Assembly (NCBI GenBank): GCA_031268125.1 | Contig: JAIRXT010000215.1 | Location: forward strand, 1-11,838 | Length of the DNA stretch: 11,838 bases | Direction: 5' to 3' | Origin: Treponema sp. | GTDB lineage: Bacteria; Spirochaetota; Spirochaetia; Treponematales; Breznakiellaceae | Shown here: positions 1-8,877 of the stretch, piece after piece | Position numbering within the stretch: the first letter of the stretch is position 1 | How the letters are laid out: every line of letters starts with the position of its first letter | Notes under the pieces: model-generated | Seen by the model: only the letters and a program-made list of their open reading frames with translations | Told to the model about the DNA's origin: nothing | Database searches by the model: none | Position numbers and translations under genes: made by a program

Positions 1-1257
1 GGGGCCGTAAACTTCACCGCTAAGTCCGCCTCTTACTACGTGAAAGACACGGGGTCTGACACTGTTGGGGCAGGCACGCTATCGGCTCCGTTCAAGACCC
101 TTGCCCATGCCTACACCGCGGCGCTGGCCAACCCGGCGATTCAGACGATAACCGTCCTTTCCAACCTTGACCTTGACGCGGGAGCGGCTATGGAGCTGAA
201 CGCACACGGCGGAGCACCCCAGGAAATCACCATCACCAGCGATGGCGAGGGCGGACCGTGGACACTGGCCAGATCATTCGGCAATGGCAAGGTGGTTGAA
301 GATGCGGTTGTAACGGTAACCGGCGGGGCGCAGGTCGTGTTCAGCAACATCACGATTGACGGCAAAAACAATCGCAGCCTCGGGTCCACTTTGAACCGCG
401 CACTGTATATCGAAGGAGCCAAGGTTACGCTCGGAGCCGGTGCACATCTTGTCGGGAAGTACGAGTTCTTAACAAATTACGGGAACATAGAAAGCGGCGG
501 AGGCGCGGTGTACGTAAAAAGCGGGGAACTCATCATGAATGACGGTAGTACGATTACCGGCGAGGCTGGCAATCCTGACATGGATACGTCCGACGATAGG
601 GCCTTCTCCGGCGGCGGGGTATACGTGGACAGCGCAGGGACATTCACGATGAACGGCGGTACCGTGAGCGGCTATGCTCTCTCCGGCGGCGGGATTTTCA
701 GCTCCGGGATATTCACGATGAATAACGGCGAGATTAGCGGCTGCACGACGAACCCCTTTGGGTGGTTTCCCTTTACAAACCCCTCCGGCGGCGCCGGGGT
801 GTATGTAGCCGGCGGGACATTCACGATGAACAACGGCACGATTAAAGACAACATCCGCTACAATAATTCTCTTACCGGCGGCGGCGGAGGGGTGTTTGTA
901 GCCGGCGGGGAGTTCCTCATGAAGGGCGGCACCATGAGCGGTAACGAGGCTGAGGGCAGCAGCGGCGGCGGGGTATACGTGGACAGCGCAGGGAAATTCA
1001 CGATGTCCGGTAACAGCGTCATCAGCGGTAACAGCGCCATGAGCGGCTCACCCGTCTACGGATCGGGCATTCTTGGCGGCGAAGGCGGCGGGGTGTACAA
1101 CAGGGGGGAATTCGAGATGACCAGCGGGACTATTTACGGGTATGATAGCACGGAGGTTGTAGAGTCGATGAGAAACAAAGCTGGGCTAGGTAGTTCGACA
1201 TATGTGGATTCTTCTGCTGGGGCCGGCTCCGACGACACCATAAACTCCTACCCTTAA
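1..1257 (+). CDS. Repeat-rich beta-helix protein, 5' end outside window
   Basis: The reading frame is open from base 1, so the start and any signal peptide lie upstream; 418 residues are visible. The GTG at position 40 falls inside the continuous frame and is probably not the start. The visible N-terminus contains YYVKDTGSDT and then LSAPFKTLAHAY, like the opening of many bacterial right-handed beta-helix surface proteins. From residue 165 there are about seven imperfect units of the type GGGVYV..GTFTMNGGTVSG, rich in Gly, Ser, Thr and Asn, as expected for coils of a parallel beta-helix. The last 40 residues leave the repeat pattern. No membrane anchor is visible at the C-terminus. By analogy it is probably secreted or surface-exposed, perhaps an adhesin or polysaccharide-binding protein, but no catalytic motif is visible and the function is unknown. 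A hairpin terminator follows 18 bases after the TAA stop. Confidence 0.8.
   Translation, partial: GAVNFTAKSASYYVKDTGSDTVGAGTLSAPFKTLAHAYTAALANPAIQTITVLSNLDLDAGAAMELNAHGGAPQEITITSDGEGGPWTLARSFGNGKVVEDAVVTVTGGAQVVFSNITIDGKNNRSLGSTLNRALYIEGAKVTLGAGAHLVGKYEFLTNYGNIESGGGAVYVKSGELIMNDGSTITGEAGNPDMDTSDDRAFSGGGVYVDSAGTFTMNGGTVSGYALSGGGIFSSGIFTMNNGEISGCTTNPFGWFPFTNPSGGAGVYVAGGTFTMNNGTIKDNIRYNNSLTGGGGGVFVAGGEFLMKGGTMSGNEAEGSSGGGVYVDSAGKFTMSGNSVISGNSAMSGSPVYGSGILGGEGGGVYNRGEFEMTSGTIYGYDSTEVVESMRNKAGLGSSTYVDSSAGAGSDDTINSYP
493..1140 (+). repeat. Seven in-frame beta-helix coding repeats
   Basis: Units begin near 493, 607, 682, 784, 874, 961 and 1078. Each encodes a Gly-rich turn, VYV or a relative, a short spacer, FTMN or a relative, and a G(T/E)(I/V)SG ending. 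Two non-adjacent units are almost identical as DNA: 609-651 and 963-1005 differ at one base. The other units keep blocks such as ATTCACGATGAA. This points to recent duplication or recombination inside the gene. Confidence 0.85.
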
Positions 1258-1275
1258 AACTGAGCTGGTAAGCAT

Positions 1276-1307
1276 CTGCCGGCCCAAAAGGTTCGGGCCG
1301 GCAGTTT
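1276..1307 (+). terminator. Hairpin terminator after beta-helix gene
   Basis: A perfect 10-bp GC-rich stem (1276-1285 with 1295-1304) closes a 9-base loop and is followed by TTT. The U-tract is short, so termination may be inefficient, but the position just after the stop codon fits a terminator. Confidence 0.65.
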
Positions 1308-1335
1308 GATGGGGATCAAGAAATGTACCGCAAAG

Positions 1336-1371
1336 GCGAACTACGGCTCGCCAGCGAACTACGGCTCGCCA
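1336..1371 (+). repeat. Two tandem copies of an 18-bp unit
   Basis: GCGAACTACGGCTCGCCA occurs twice head to tail (1336-1353 and 1354-1371). A fragment of the motif (GCGCGCGAA) follows. Each unit carries GCGA and TCGC at its edges and could form a short hairpin. It lies 43 bases upstream of the lactonase start. It could be an operator or a simple slippage duplication. Confidence 0.8.
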
Positions 1372-1403
1372 GCGCGCGAAGGCCGTGGTATTATTGACGG
1401 AAC

Positions 1404-1413
1404 AAGGGGGGAG
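1404..1413 (+). promoter_or_regulatory. Ribosome binding site fixing lactonase start at 1415
   Basis: AAGGGGGGAG lies directly before the ATG at 1415. The alternative start ten codons upstream (1385) has no such site and would add residues not expected in the family. Confidence 0.7.
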
Positions 1414-1414
1414 T

Positions 1415-2521
1415 ATGGCGAAATTCTCCGGTTATATTGGGGCCTATACTGAGGGCGGCGGTAAATCAACAGGGATTTATTACTTTAGCATGAATGCCGT
1501 TACGGGTGTTATTGAGGATCTGCGGCCGGCGGCAGAAAGCAGGAATCCTTCGTTCCTGGCTTTTTCGCCTTCCCGGGAATTCCTCTATGCGGTAAACGAA
1601 GTGGAAGACGGGGGGGAGGTGTCCGCTTATGCGCTGCGGGAAGACGGGACATTGAAATTTCTGAACCGGAAAAGCAGCAAGGGAGCGGCGCCTTGCCATA
1701 TCAGTATTGACGGGGAGGGGGCTTGGGCGGTGGTGTCCAACTACTCCAGCGGGGTACTGGCGGCGCTGCCTATCGGGAAGAAGGGCAGCCTGGGGGAGAC
1801 GGTTCAGGTTATCCAGTACGAGGGTTCGGGGCCCGATACCCAGAGGCAGAACAGCGCCCACGCGCATTCCTTTACCTTTGCCCCGGATTTTTCCAATGGT
1901 TTTGCCTGTGATCTGGGCTCCGACAGGGTGATGCTTTACCAAGTTAATCCCCGCTCACGGAAGCCCCTGACGCCCTGGGCGCCGCCTTTTGCCGTTGTGG
2001 GTCCCGGAAGCGGTCCCCGGCACGGGGTTTTTCACCCCTCGGGGCGCTTTATTTACATCCTCCACGAGCTTAGTTCGACGGTGGACGTGTTTGCCTATAC
2101 GGGGGGCGCTGCGGGGCGGAAGGAAAAACCGGGAAGCGCCGTATCCGTTCCCCCCGGCCCTTCGCTGAGGCATCTGCAAACCATTTCCGCCCTGCCCAAA
2201 CGCAAAACCCAGGAACCAAGCTTCGCGGCGGCGATCAGGACCGGCACGGGGGGCAAATTCCTGTATACCTCGAACCGGGGGCACGACAGCATCACGGTAT
2301 TCAGGATTCTTCCGGGGGGCTTTTTGGAATGGGTGGACGCCGTGGGAACCGGGGGGAAACATCCCCGGGATTTTATTCTGACCCCCGGCGGAGGCTTTCT
2401 TGCGGCCCTGAACAAGGATTCCGATAACCTGGTGATTTTTAGGATTGACCGGCGGACGGGGCTGCCCCAAAAAGAGCGGGAATACCCGGTCCTTTCCCCC
2501 ACGGCGATTGTCTTTAAGTAG
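1415..2521 (+). CDS. Lactonase-family beta-propeller protein (6-phosphogluconolactonase-like)
   Basis: This 368-residue protein fits the lactonase family (Pfam PF10282, the YbhE-type 6-phosphogluconolactonases), which form a seven-bladed beta-propeller of about 330-390 residues. Family-like features are the opening YIGAYTEGGGKSTGIYYF (residues 7-24), NPSFLAFSPSREFLYAVNE (44-62), AHAHSFTFAPD (148-158), GPRHGVFHPSGRFIYILHE (200-218), YTSNRGHDSITVF (284-296) and HPRDF (316-320). There is no signal peptide, so it is probably cytoplasmic. The likely role is hydrolysis of a sugar lactone such as 6-phosphogluconolactone, but the family also includes lactonases with other substrates and the exact one cannot be read here. 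A Gly/Pro/Lys-rich insertion at about 231-256 is probably a loop between blades. The gene stands alone and converges on the DUF368 gene. Confidence 0.85.
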   Translation: MAKFSGYIGAYTEGGGKSTGIYYFSMNAVTGVIEDLRPAAESRNPSFLAFSPSREFLYAVNEVEDGGEVSAYALREDGTLKFLNRKSSKGAAPCHISIDGEGAWAVVSNYSSGVLAALPIGKKGSLGETVQVIQYEGSGPDTQRQNSAHAHSFTFAPDFSNGFACDLGSDRVMLYQVNPRSRKPLTPWAPPFAVVGPGSGPRHGVFHPSGRFIYILHELSSTVDVFAYTGGAAGRKEKPGSAVSVPPGPSLRHLQTISALPKRKTQEPSFAAAIRTGTGGKFLYTSNRGHDSITVFRILPGGFLEWVDAVGTGGKHPRDFILTPGGGFLAALNKDSDNLVIFRIDRRTGLPQKEREYPVLSPTAIVFK

Positions 2522-2544
2522 TGAGCCTGCTCAACAACCCGAAC

Positions 2545-2572
2545 CGGCGGGGTTCAATGAAGAACCCCGCCG
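2545..2572. terminator. Perfect 11-bp hairpin between convergent genes
   Basis: An 11-bp stem (2545-2555 with 2562-2572) closes a 6-base loop, 23 bases after the lactonase stop. It is framed by an outer 8-bp pairing (2531-2538 with 2584-2591). No U-tract follows on the + strand, so intrinsic termination is likely but not proven. Confidence 0.5.
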
Positions 2573-2609
2573 CGAATAAAAAAGTTGTTGAACAAGTCCA
2601 TTTTTCAAA

Positions 2610-2637
2610 CCGGGGATTACCGTCCGGTAATCCCCGG
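2610..2637. terminator. Perfect 12-bp hairpin after DUF368 gene
   Basis: A 12-bp stem (2610-2621 with 2626-2637) closes a 4-base loop, 8 bases past the stop of the minus-strand gene. On the minus strand it is followed by TTTGAAAAATGG and, further on, by a run of Ts near 2576-2583. It is probably the DUF368 terminator, perhaps acting in both directions. Confidence 0.55.
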
Positions 2638-2645
2638 CCGGTTCG

Positions 2646-3479
2646 TCAACTTTTATAGGCATCTTCCAGCCTGCACATCCACCAGCCCAGAATACAGCCA
2701 AAAACAAATGTAACTGCGCACGCAATCGTAACAACGCCTGCATAATTAACCGGAACTTCCGACCACGGCGTTCCGGGGATTATCATCACGGTGGAAGCCA
2801 AAACAATTCCAAAAATGCAGTGGAAAATTCCGGTATATATTTTTGAAAACAGATAATCCACTATTTTTGAAAACAAAATAAGGCACGCCGCCCCGCCGGC
2901 CATTATCGGCAGTAAAACAGAAACATTAAATGTTTTGAAGGCTTCGATCATGGGTTTATACAGGCCCAGGTATACCAAAAAATTTGAAGGGCTCATCCCC
3001 GGTATTAAAACGCCAAGGGCGATTAAAACCCCGGCCATACACCAGGTCCCGGTATTCTGCGGCAGATTCGAGCCGAAGTATTTCCCGGCCAGGAATAAAA
3101 ACAAAAAGGCGCATACGCACGAAACAACCGTTATTATTATGTGCTTCCCGGCCCGTTTTATTTTTCCCGCGTCTTTCCATAATTTTGGCAGCGTCCCCAT
3201 TATGCAGCCGGCGAATCCCCACAACACCGGGGCTTCGTAATGTTCAATAAAAAAATCCAGCGGATGTGATAATAAAAACATGCCGAAAAGCGCCCCAAGC
3301 CCTACGGGTATAAAAAACACAAGGTTTTTTATAAAATCGCGCGTTATATGCGCGATAAATCCGATTATCTTTTCATATAATCCGAATATCGCAGCCAAAG
3401 CCCCCCCGGAGACTCCGGGTAATATAAACCCTGTTCCAATGAGCGCGCCCTTTACAAAACGAATAATCCAGTTGATCAT
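2646..3479 (-). CDS. DUF368 family membrane protein, putative undecaprenyl-phosphate translocase (PopT-like)
   Basis: This is a 277-residue hydrophobic protein with about eight or nine likely membrane segments. Two related motifs identify the family: PGVSGGALAAIFGLYEKII (residues 21-39) and PGMSPSNFLVYLGLYKPMI (160-178). They look like the two pseudo-symmetric halves of a duplicated transporter fold. DUF368 proteins have been reported as polyprenyl-phosphate transporters that recycle undecaprenyl phosphate across the inner membrane for cell-wall and surface-polymer synthesis; applying that here is by family. The start at 3479 is chosen because GGAGGG lies four bases upstream and the family motif begins soon after. 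The frame stays open upstream to 3704, but that stretch is not membrane-like and overlaps the promoter. The gene is visibly AT-richer than its neighbours, and its 3' end meets the lactonase gene tail to tail. Confidence 0.88.
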   Translation of the reverse strand: MINWIIRFVKGALIGTGFILPGVSGGALAAIFGLYEKIIGFIAHITRDFIKNLVFFIPVGLGALFGMFLLSHPLDFFIEHYEAPVLWGFAGCIMGTLPKLWKDAGKIKRAGKHIIITVVSCVCAFLFLFLAGKYFGSNLPQNTGTWCMAGVLIALGVLIPGMSPSNFLVYLGLYKPMIEAFKTFNVSVLLPIMAGGAACLILFSKIVDYLFSKIYTGIFHCIFGIVLASTVMIIPGTPWSEVPVNYAGVVTIACAVTFVFGCILGWWMCRLEDAYKS

Positions 3480-3483
3480 CTTT

Positions 3484-3489
3484 CCCTCC
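3484..3489 (-). promoter_or_regulatory. Ribosome binding site of DUF368 gene
   Basis: GGAGGG on the minus strand, 4 bases before the ATG at 3479, supports the short form of the protein. Confidence 0.75.
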
Positions 3490-3545
3490 GGCAGTTGCGT
3501 GAAGCAGTTCCAAAACGCCGGATTTTGCAGCCGGTTCATGAGGCG

Positions 3546-3568
3546 GCTCCAAAACCGTATTTTGGAAC
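3546..3568 (-). other. GTTCCAAAAC-type hairpin in the DUF368 leader
   Basis: A 9-bp stem (3546-3554 with 3560-3568) closes a 5-base loop. On the minus strand the only imperfect pair is a G-U wobble, so it forms best in the DUF368 transcript. It lies between the predicted transcription start near 3573 and the ribosome binding site. A further exact GTTCCAAAAC lies at 3507-3516. Confidence 0.6.
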
Positions 3569-3579
3569 AAGCCCCCACG

Positions 3580-3608
3580 TTTATACAATTTGTTTGAATT
3601 TTTATCAA
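3580..3608 (-). promoter_or_regulatory. Sigma-70 type promoter for DUF368 gene
   Basis: On the minus strand TTGATA (3608-3603) and TATAAA (3585-3580) are separated by exactly 17 bases, close to the vegetative consensus. Transcription would start near 3573, giving a leader of about 95 bases that contains the hairpin at 3546-3568. Confidence 0.65.
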
Positions 3609-3658
3609 CCTGAATTCACGGGATTGAAGCGGCGGCATAGCCTCAAAGAGGCTCAGCT

Positions 3659-3671
3659 TATAAAATATTTT
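3659..3671 (+). promoter_or_regulatory. Possible -10 region and AT palindrome upstream of DtxR-like gene
   Basis: TATAAA (3659-3664) overlaps a perfect 10-bp palindrome, AAAATATTTT (3662-3671), about 70 bases before the regulator start. There is no good -35 at the right distance. A 6-bp hairpin (3639-3644 with 3648-3653) lies just upstream. The palindrome could be an operator, but no known consensus is matched. Confidence 0.3.
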
Positions 3672-3740
3672 CGCCTCCCGGTTGTCTGCATAGGTGAGGA
3701 GCAAAACTACGAAAGCGGAAACAAACCAAAGGGCCGCATC

Positions 3741-4124
3741 ATGACCCGGTCCCTGGAAGATTATCTAAAAACCGTGAGCATCCTTGCCGGTGAAAACGGC
3801 GGACAGGCCCGGATGACGGACATTGCGGCGCGTCTGAACGTTACCAAGCCCTCGGTATTTACGGCCCTGAAGGTTTTGGAGGAGCGGGGGCTTGTGGAGC
3901 ATAGACGGTACAAAACGGTAACGCTGACCCCGCGGGGCAGGGAGGAAGCCGCGGCAATTCTGGGGCGCTATGCCCTGTTGAATGCCTTTTTTAGAATGGT
4001 TGTGGGGGTAAGCGCGGCAAACGCGGAAAAAGACGCCTGTCTGCTGGAGCACCTTTTGTCCCGTGAGTCCCTCCGCAAAATCAAAAACCTGGTGGAGGGA
4101 CCGGTAAAAAAATTGGCCGAATGA
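3741..4124 (+). CDS. DtxR/MntR-family metal-dependent transcriptional regulator
   Basis: The protein has 127 residues. It begins MTRSLEDYLKTV, the usual opening of this family, followed by a winged helix (about residues 25-65; helix-turn-helix near MTDIAARLNVTKPSVFTALK) and a helical dimerisation domain (70-127). There is no C-terminal SH3-like domain, so it is MntR-sized. By comparison with DtxR, the primary metal site appears kept: D7 at the position of Met10 (Asp8 in MntR), C100, E103 and H104 in DACLLEH. The Cys is as in iron-type DtxR, whereas MntR has Glu there. The ancillary site looks lost: Y77 in place of His79, N81 in place of Glu83, E96 in place of His98. It probably represses metal-uptake or linked genes when Fe(II) or Mn(II) is bound; the metal is uncertain. 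The start at 3741 is by family alignment, as the ribosome binding site is weak. It leads a same-strand cluster with the next two genes. Confidence 0.82.
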   Translation: MTRSLEDYLKTVSILAGENGGQARMTDIAARLNVTKPSVFTALKVLEERGLVEHRRYKTVTLTPRGREEAAAILGRYALLNAFFRMVVGVSAANAEKDACLLEHLLSRESLRKIKNLVEGPVKKLAE

Positions 4125-4127
4125 GCT

Positions 4128-4153
4128 TGTTCCGGAACTTCAGTTTTGGAACA
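4128..4153 (+). other. 11-bp hairpin between regulator and membrane protein genes
   Basis: Bases 4128-4138 can pair with 4143-4153 around a UUCA loop in RNA, counting two G-U pairs. The sequence contains the palindrome GTTCCGGAAC (4129-4138) and GTTTTGGAAC (4143-4152), the same motif as at 3507, 3546 and 5109. It starts 3 bases after the regulator stop. No U-tract follows, so it is more likely an mRNA-processing, attenuation or repeat element than a classical terminator. Confidence 0.5.
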
Positions 4154-4184
4154 GCCTCGAATGATACGACAGGAGGAGTTAAAT

Positions 4185-4550
4185 ATGATTTACAGATTTT
4201 TCATGCGCGGTTTGGCGGGCGCGGCGGTATGCGTTCTGGTGTGCGCCCTGTTCGGCGCAGCGGTCATGCTGCTGTGGAACGGGCTGATGCCGGCGCTCTT
4301 TGGACTGCCGTCAATCGGCTATTTGCAGGCGGCGGCCCTGCTGGTACTGGCGCGCATCCTGTTCGGCGGCATGGGCGGCGCTTTTTTGAGGGGCCGGCAT
4401 GTATTCGGCGGGAGTCATGATAATCCGTTCCGGGAAAAATGGCTTGCCATGAGCGATGCGGAACGGAAAGAATTTTGGACGCACCATCACGATTTTTTCC
4501 GGGAACGCTCCCGGGCGGACAAACCCCGGGAAGACGATGCCGGGAAATAA
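4185..4550 (+). CDS. Small two-helix membrane protein with C-terminal HHH motif
   Basis: The protein has 121 residues. Two membrane helices are expected at about 9-31 and 42-62, joined by a turn with LWNGLMPALFGLP (30-42). Similar LWNxLMPxxFG proteins occur, as I recall, beside sigma-factor genes in other bacteria. The tail (63-121) is hydrophilic, with RGRH after helix 2 and MSDAERKEFWTHHHDFFRE (89-107). The MSDAERKEFW helix resembles helices in metal- or stress-sensing Spy/CpxP/CnrX-type proteins, but the similarity is only pattern-level. Positive charges after helix 2 suggest both termini are cytoplasmic. The start at 4185 is fixed by AGGAGGAG at 4171-4178. The last 14 bases overlap the sigma-factor gene, suggesting translational coupling, and it could be that factor's membrane partner. 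The function is not established. Confidence 0.75.
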   Translation: MIYRFFMRGLAGAAVCVLVCALFGAAVMLLWNGLMPALFGLPSIGYLQAAALLVLARILFGGMGGAFLRGRHVFGGSHDNPFREKWLAMSDAERKEFWTHHHDFFRERSRADKPREDDAGK

Positions 4551-5103
4551 AACCGCGGGGGCCTTTGCCGAATACAAGGACCGCCTCCTCAACTTTGTCC
4601 GCAAGAGGTTACACTCCGCGGATGAAGCGGAGGATATCGTTCAGGATGTATTTTACCAATTATCAAGAATGGATAGCCTGGCAAAGCCTGTTGAACAAAC
4701 CGGCGCGTGGCTGTTCCGCGTGGCAAAAAACCACATCATCAACCGGGGGAAGAAAAAAAAGGACGCCCCCTTCCCCGTGGAATACGACGATGAGGGTGAA
4801 GCCTGGCTTGCCGATTTTGCGGACATTCTGTTTGATACCGAAATAACGCCGGAAAGCGAGTATTTACGGAAGCTGGTATGGGAAGAAATCAGGGCCGCCG
4901 CCGCGGAACTGCCGGAGGAACAGCGGTACGTCTTCGAACAGACGGAATTATGCGGTACACCGGTAAAAGAAATCGCGGAAAAGACAAAAACACCCGTCAA
5001 TACCGTTCTTTCACGAAAATATTATGCGGTGCGGCATCTCCGCAGGCGGCTTAAAGAACTCTACGCCGGCGTTGTAGGGCCCGGCCTTAGCAATTCTCAT
5101 TAG
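4537..5103 (+). CDS. ECF-type RNA polymerase sigma factor
   Basis: The protein has 188 residues, the usual size for sigma-70 family group 4. Region 2 spans about residues 10-75, with the core-binding helix DEAEDIVQDVFYQL (29-42) and AWLFRVAKNHIINR (57-70). An acidic linker (about 76-112) leads to region 4 (116-175), where LPEEQRYVFEQTELCGTPVK and EIAEKTKTPVNTVLSRKYYA form the -35-recognising helix-turn-helix. The start at 4537 is the first ATG that leaves an intact region 2 without a long Pro/Gly-rich extension; an in-frame ATG at 4456 would lie deep inside the preceding gene. The gene overlaps the membrane-protein gene by 14 bases. It probably directs a small stress or envelope regulon; no zinc-finger anti-sigma gene follows it. 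The last codons (LSNSH) run into a sequence repeated at 5331-5341, so the natural C-terminus may have been changed. Confidence 0.87.
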   Translation: MPGNKTAGAFAEYKDRLLNFVRKRLHSADEAEDIVQDVFYQLSRMDSLAKPVEQTGAWLFRVAKNHIINRGKKKKDAPFPVEYDDEGEAWLADFADILFDTEITPESEYLRKLVWEEIRAAAAELPEEQRYVFEQTELCGTPVKEIAEKTKTPVNTVLSRKYYAVRHLRRRLKELYAGVVGPGLSNSH

Positions 5104-5108
5104 AGCCG

Positions 5109-5118
5109 GTTCCAAAAC
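5109..5118 (+). repeat. GTTCCAAAAC intergenic motif
   Basis: Exact copy of a 10-mer also found at 3507-3516 and, inverted, at 4143-4152. Near copies are at 3546-3555, 3559-3568 and 4129-4138. All lie between or beside genes of the DUF368, regulator and sigma-factor region, and none was noticed in the glycosidase operon. Confidence 0.55.
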
Positions 5119-5145
5119 TACGGCAATGCCTATGCCGGGAGCATC

Positions 5146-5333
5146 AGCAATTCCGAATTCAAAATTCCAAATCCGAAAAGAGCCGTAAAAAATTCATCAG
5201 GGGTCCTGTCGGCTGGAAAAATCCGGGGCCCCTACCCCAGATTCTTTCCACTTTTCGCTTTCGCGAAACTGGACCCCCTGCTGCTTGTTTCGGCGCTCTT
5301 TTCGCTACATTCCCATTGTGAATTACTTTAAGC
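5146..5333 (+). repeat. Dispersed intergenic repeat, copy A
   Basis: Homologous to 11401-11563 in the same orientation. By eye there are about 14 mismatches in roughly 155 aligned bases, with a 7-base and an 18-base gap. Both copies keep the inverted arms CGAAAAGAG and CTCTTTTCG (5174-5182 with 5296-5304 here). It occupies the first part of the 510-base gap between the sigma factor and the mannosidase. The sequence stays open in one frame, but substitutions between copies do not favour silent sites, so it is probably not coding. Confidence 0.85.
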
Positions 5334-5496
5334 AATTCTCAGTTTGGGGAAGGGCGAAAAGGCGCTCTGCCTCCGGCAAAATTTGACCCGTATTGTGTAC
5401 CCGGGCCGGAGGAACGCTACGGATCATGTTCAGCCAGGACCCCAAGAGAATGTTACCGGCGCCTTTTCGTTGTGGAATGGTTAACATGAGAATTGC
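5332..5496. other. Nested inverted-repeat structure upstream of mannosidase gene
   Basis: Three pairings nest in order: GCAATTCTCA (5332-5341) with its complement at 5487-5496, CGAAAAGGCGC (5355-5365) with 5459-5469, and CCTCCGGC (5370-5377) with 5405-5412. GCAATTCTCA also occurs at 5090-5099. It could be a folded element remnant. Because it lies upstream of the predicted promoter, it would not be in the mannosidase mRNA unless transcription starts further upstream. The gap holds no gene I can support. Confidence 0.5.
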
Positions 5497-5517
5497 CGGA
5501 CCTGAAATGCCGGACGC

Positions 5518-5546
5518 TTGAAATTTAACCCCCAAGGCATAAGAAT
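5518..5546 (+). promoter_or_regulatory. Possible sigma-70 promoter of the glycosidase operon
   Basis: TTGAAA (5518-5523) is followed after 16-17 bases by TAAGAAT (5540-5546), about 68 bases before the mannosidase start. It is a moderate match. No clear operator was recognised nearby. Confidence 0.4.
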
Positions 5547-5613
5547 TACCGGAAACACAGCGCGGACGGAAAGGGCAGTGGAACCCGGAGCCTCCGCTTA
5601 AGGAGCACATGTT

Positions 5614-8873
<3,260 letters not shown>

Positions 8874-8877
<4 letters not shown>

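Noticed and set aside
1336..1371. CRISPR-like repeats
   Set aside because: There are only two copies, directly abutting with no spacers, and no cas genes.
3480..3704. N-terminal extension of the DUF368 protein by 75 residues
   Set aside because: The extension covers the promoter and leader hairpin, is not membrane-like, and the internal ATG at 3479 has a good ribosome binding site.
5089..5341. AGCAATTCTCA direct repeats as target-site duplication of repeat copy A
   Set aside because: The left copy is 46 bases outside the left boundary of the repeat, so it does not flank it as a true duplication should. Kept only as a recurring motif.
5323..5610. Minus-strand open frame of 95 codons upstream of the mannosidase
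   Set aside because: It has no recognisable similarity or motif and overlaps the nested inverted repeats and the likely promoter.
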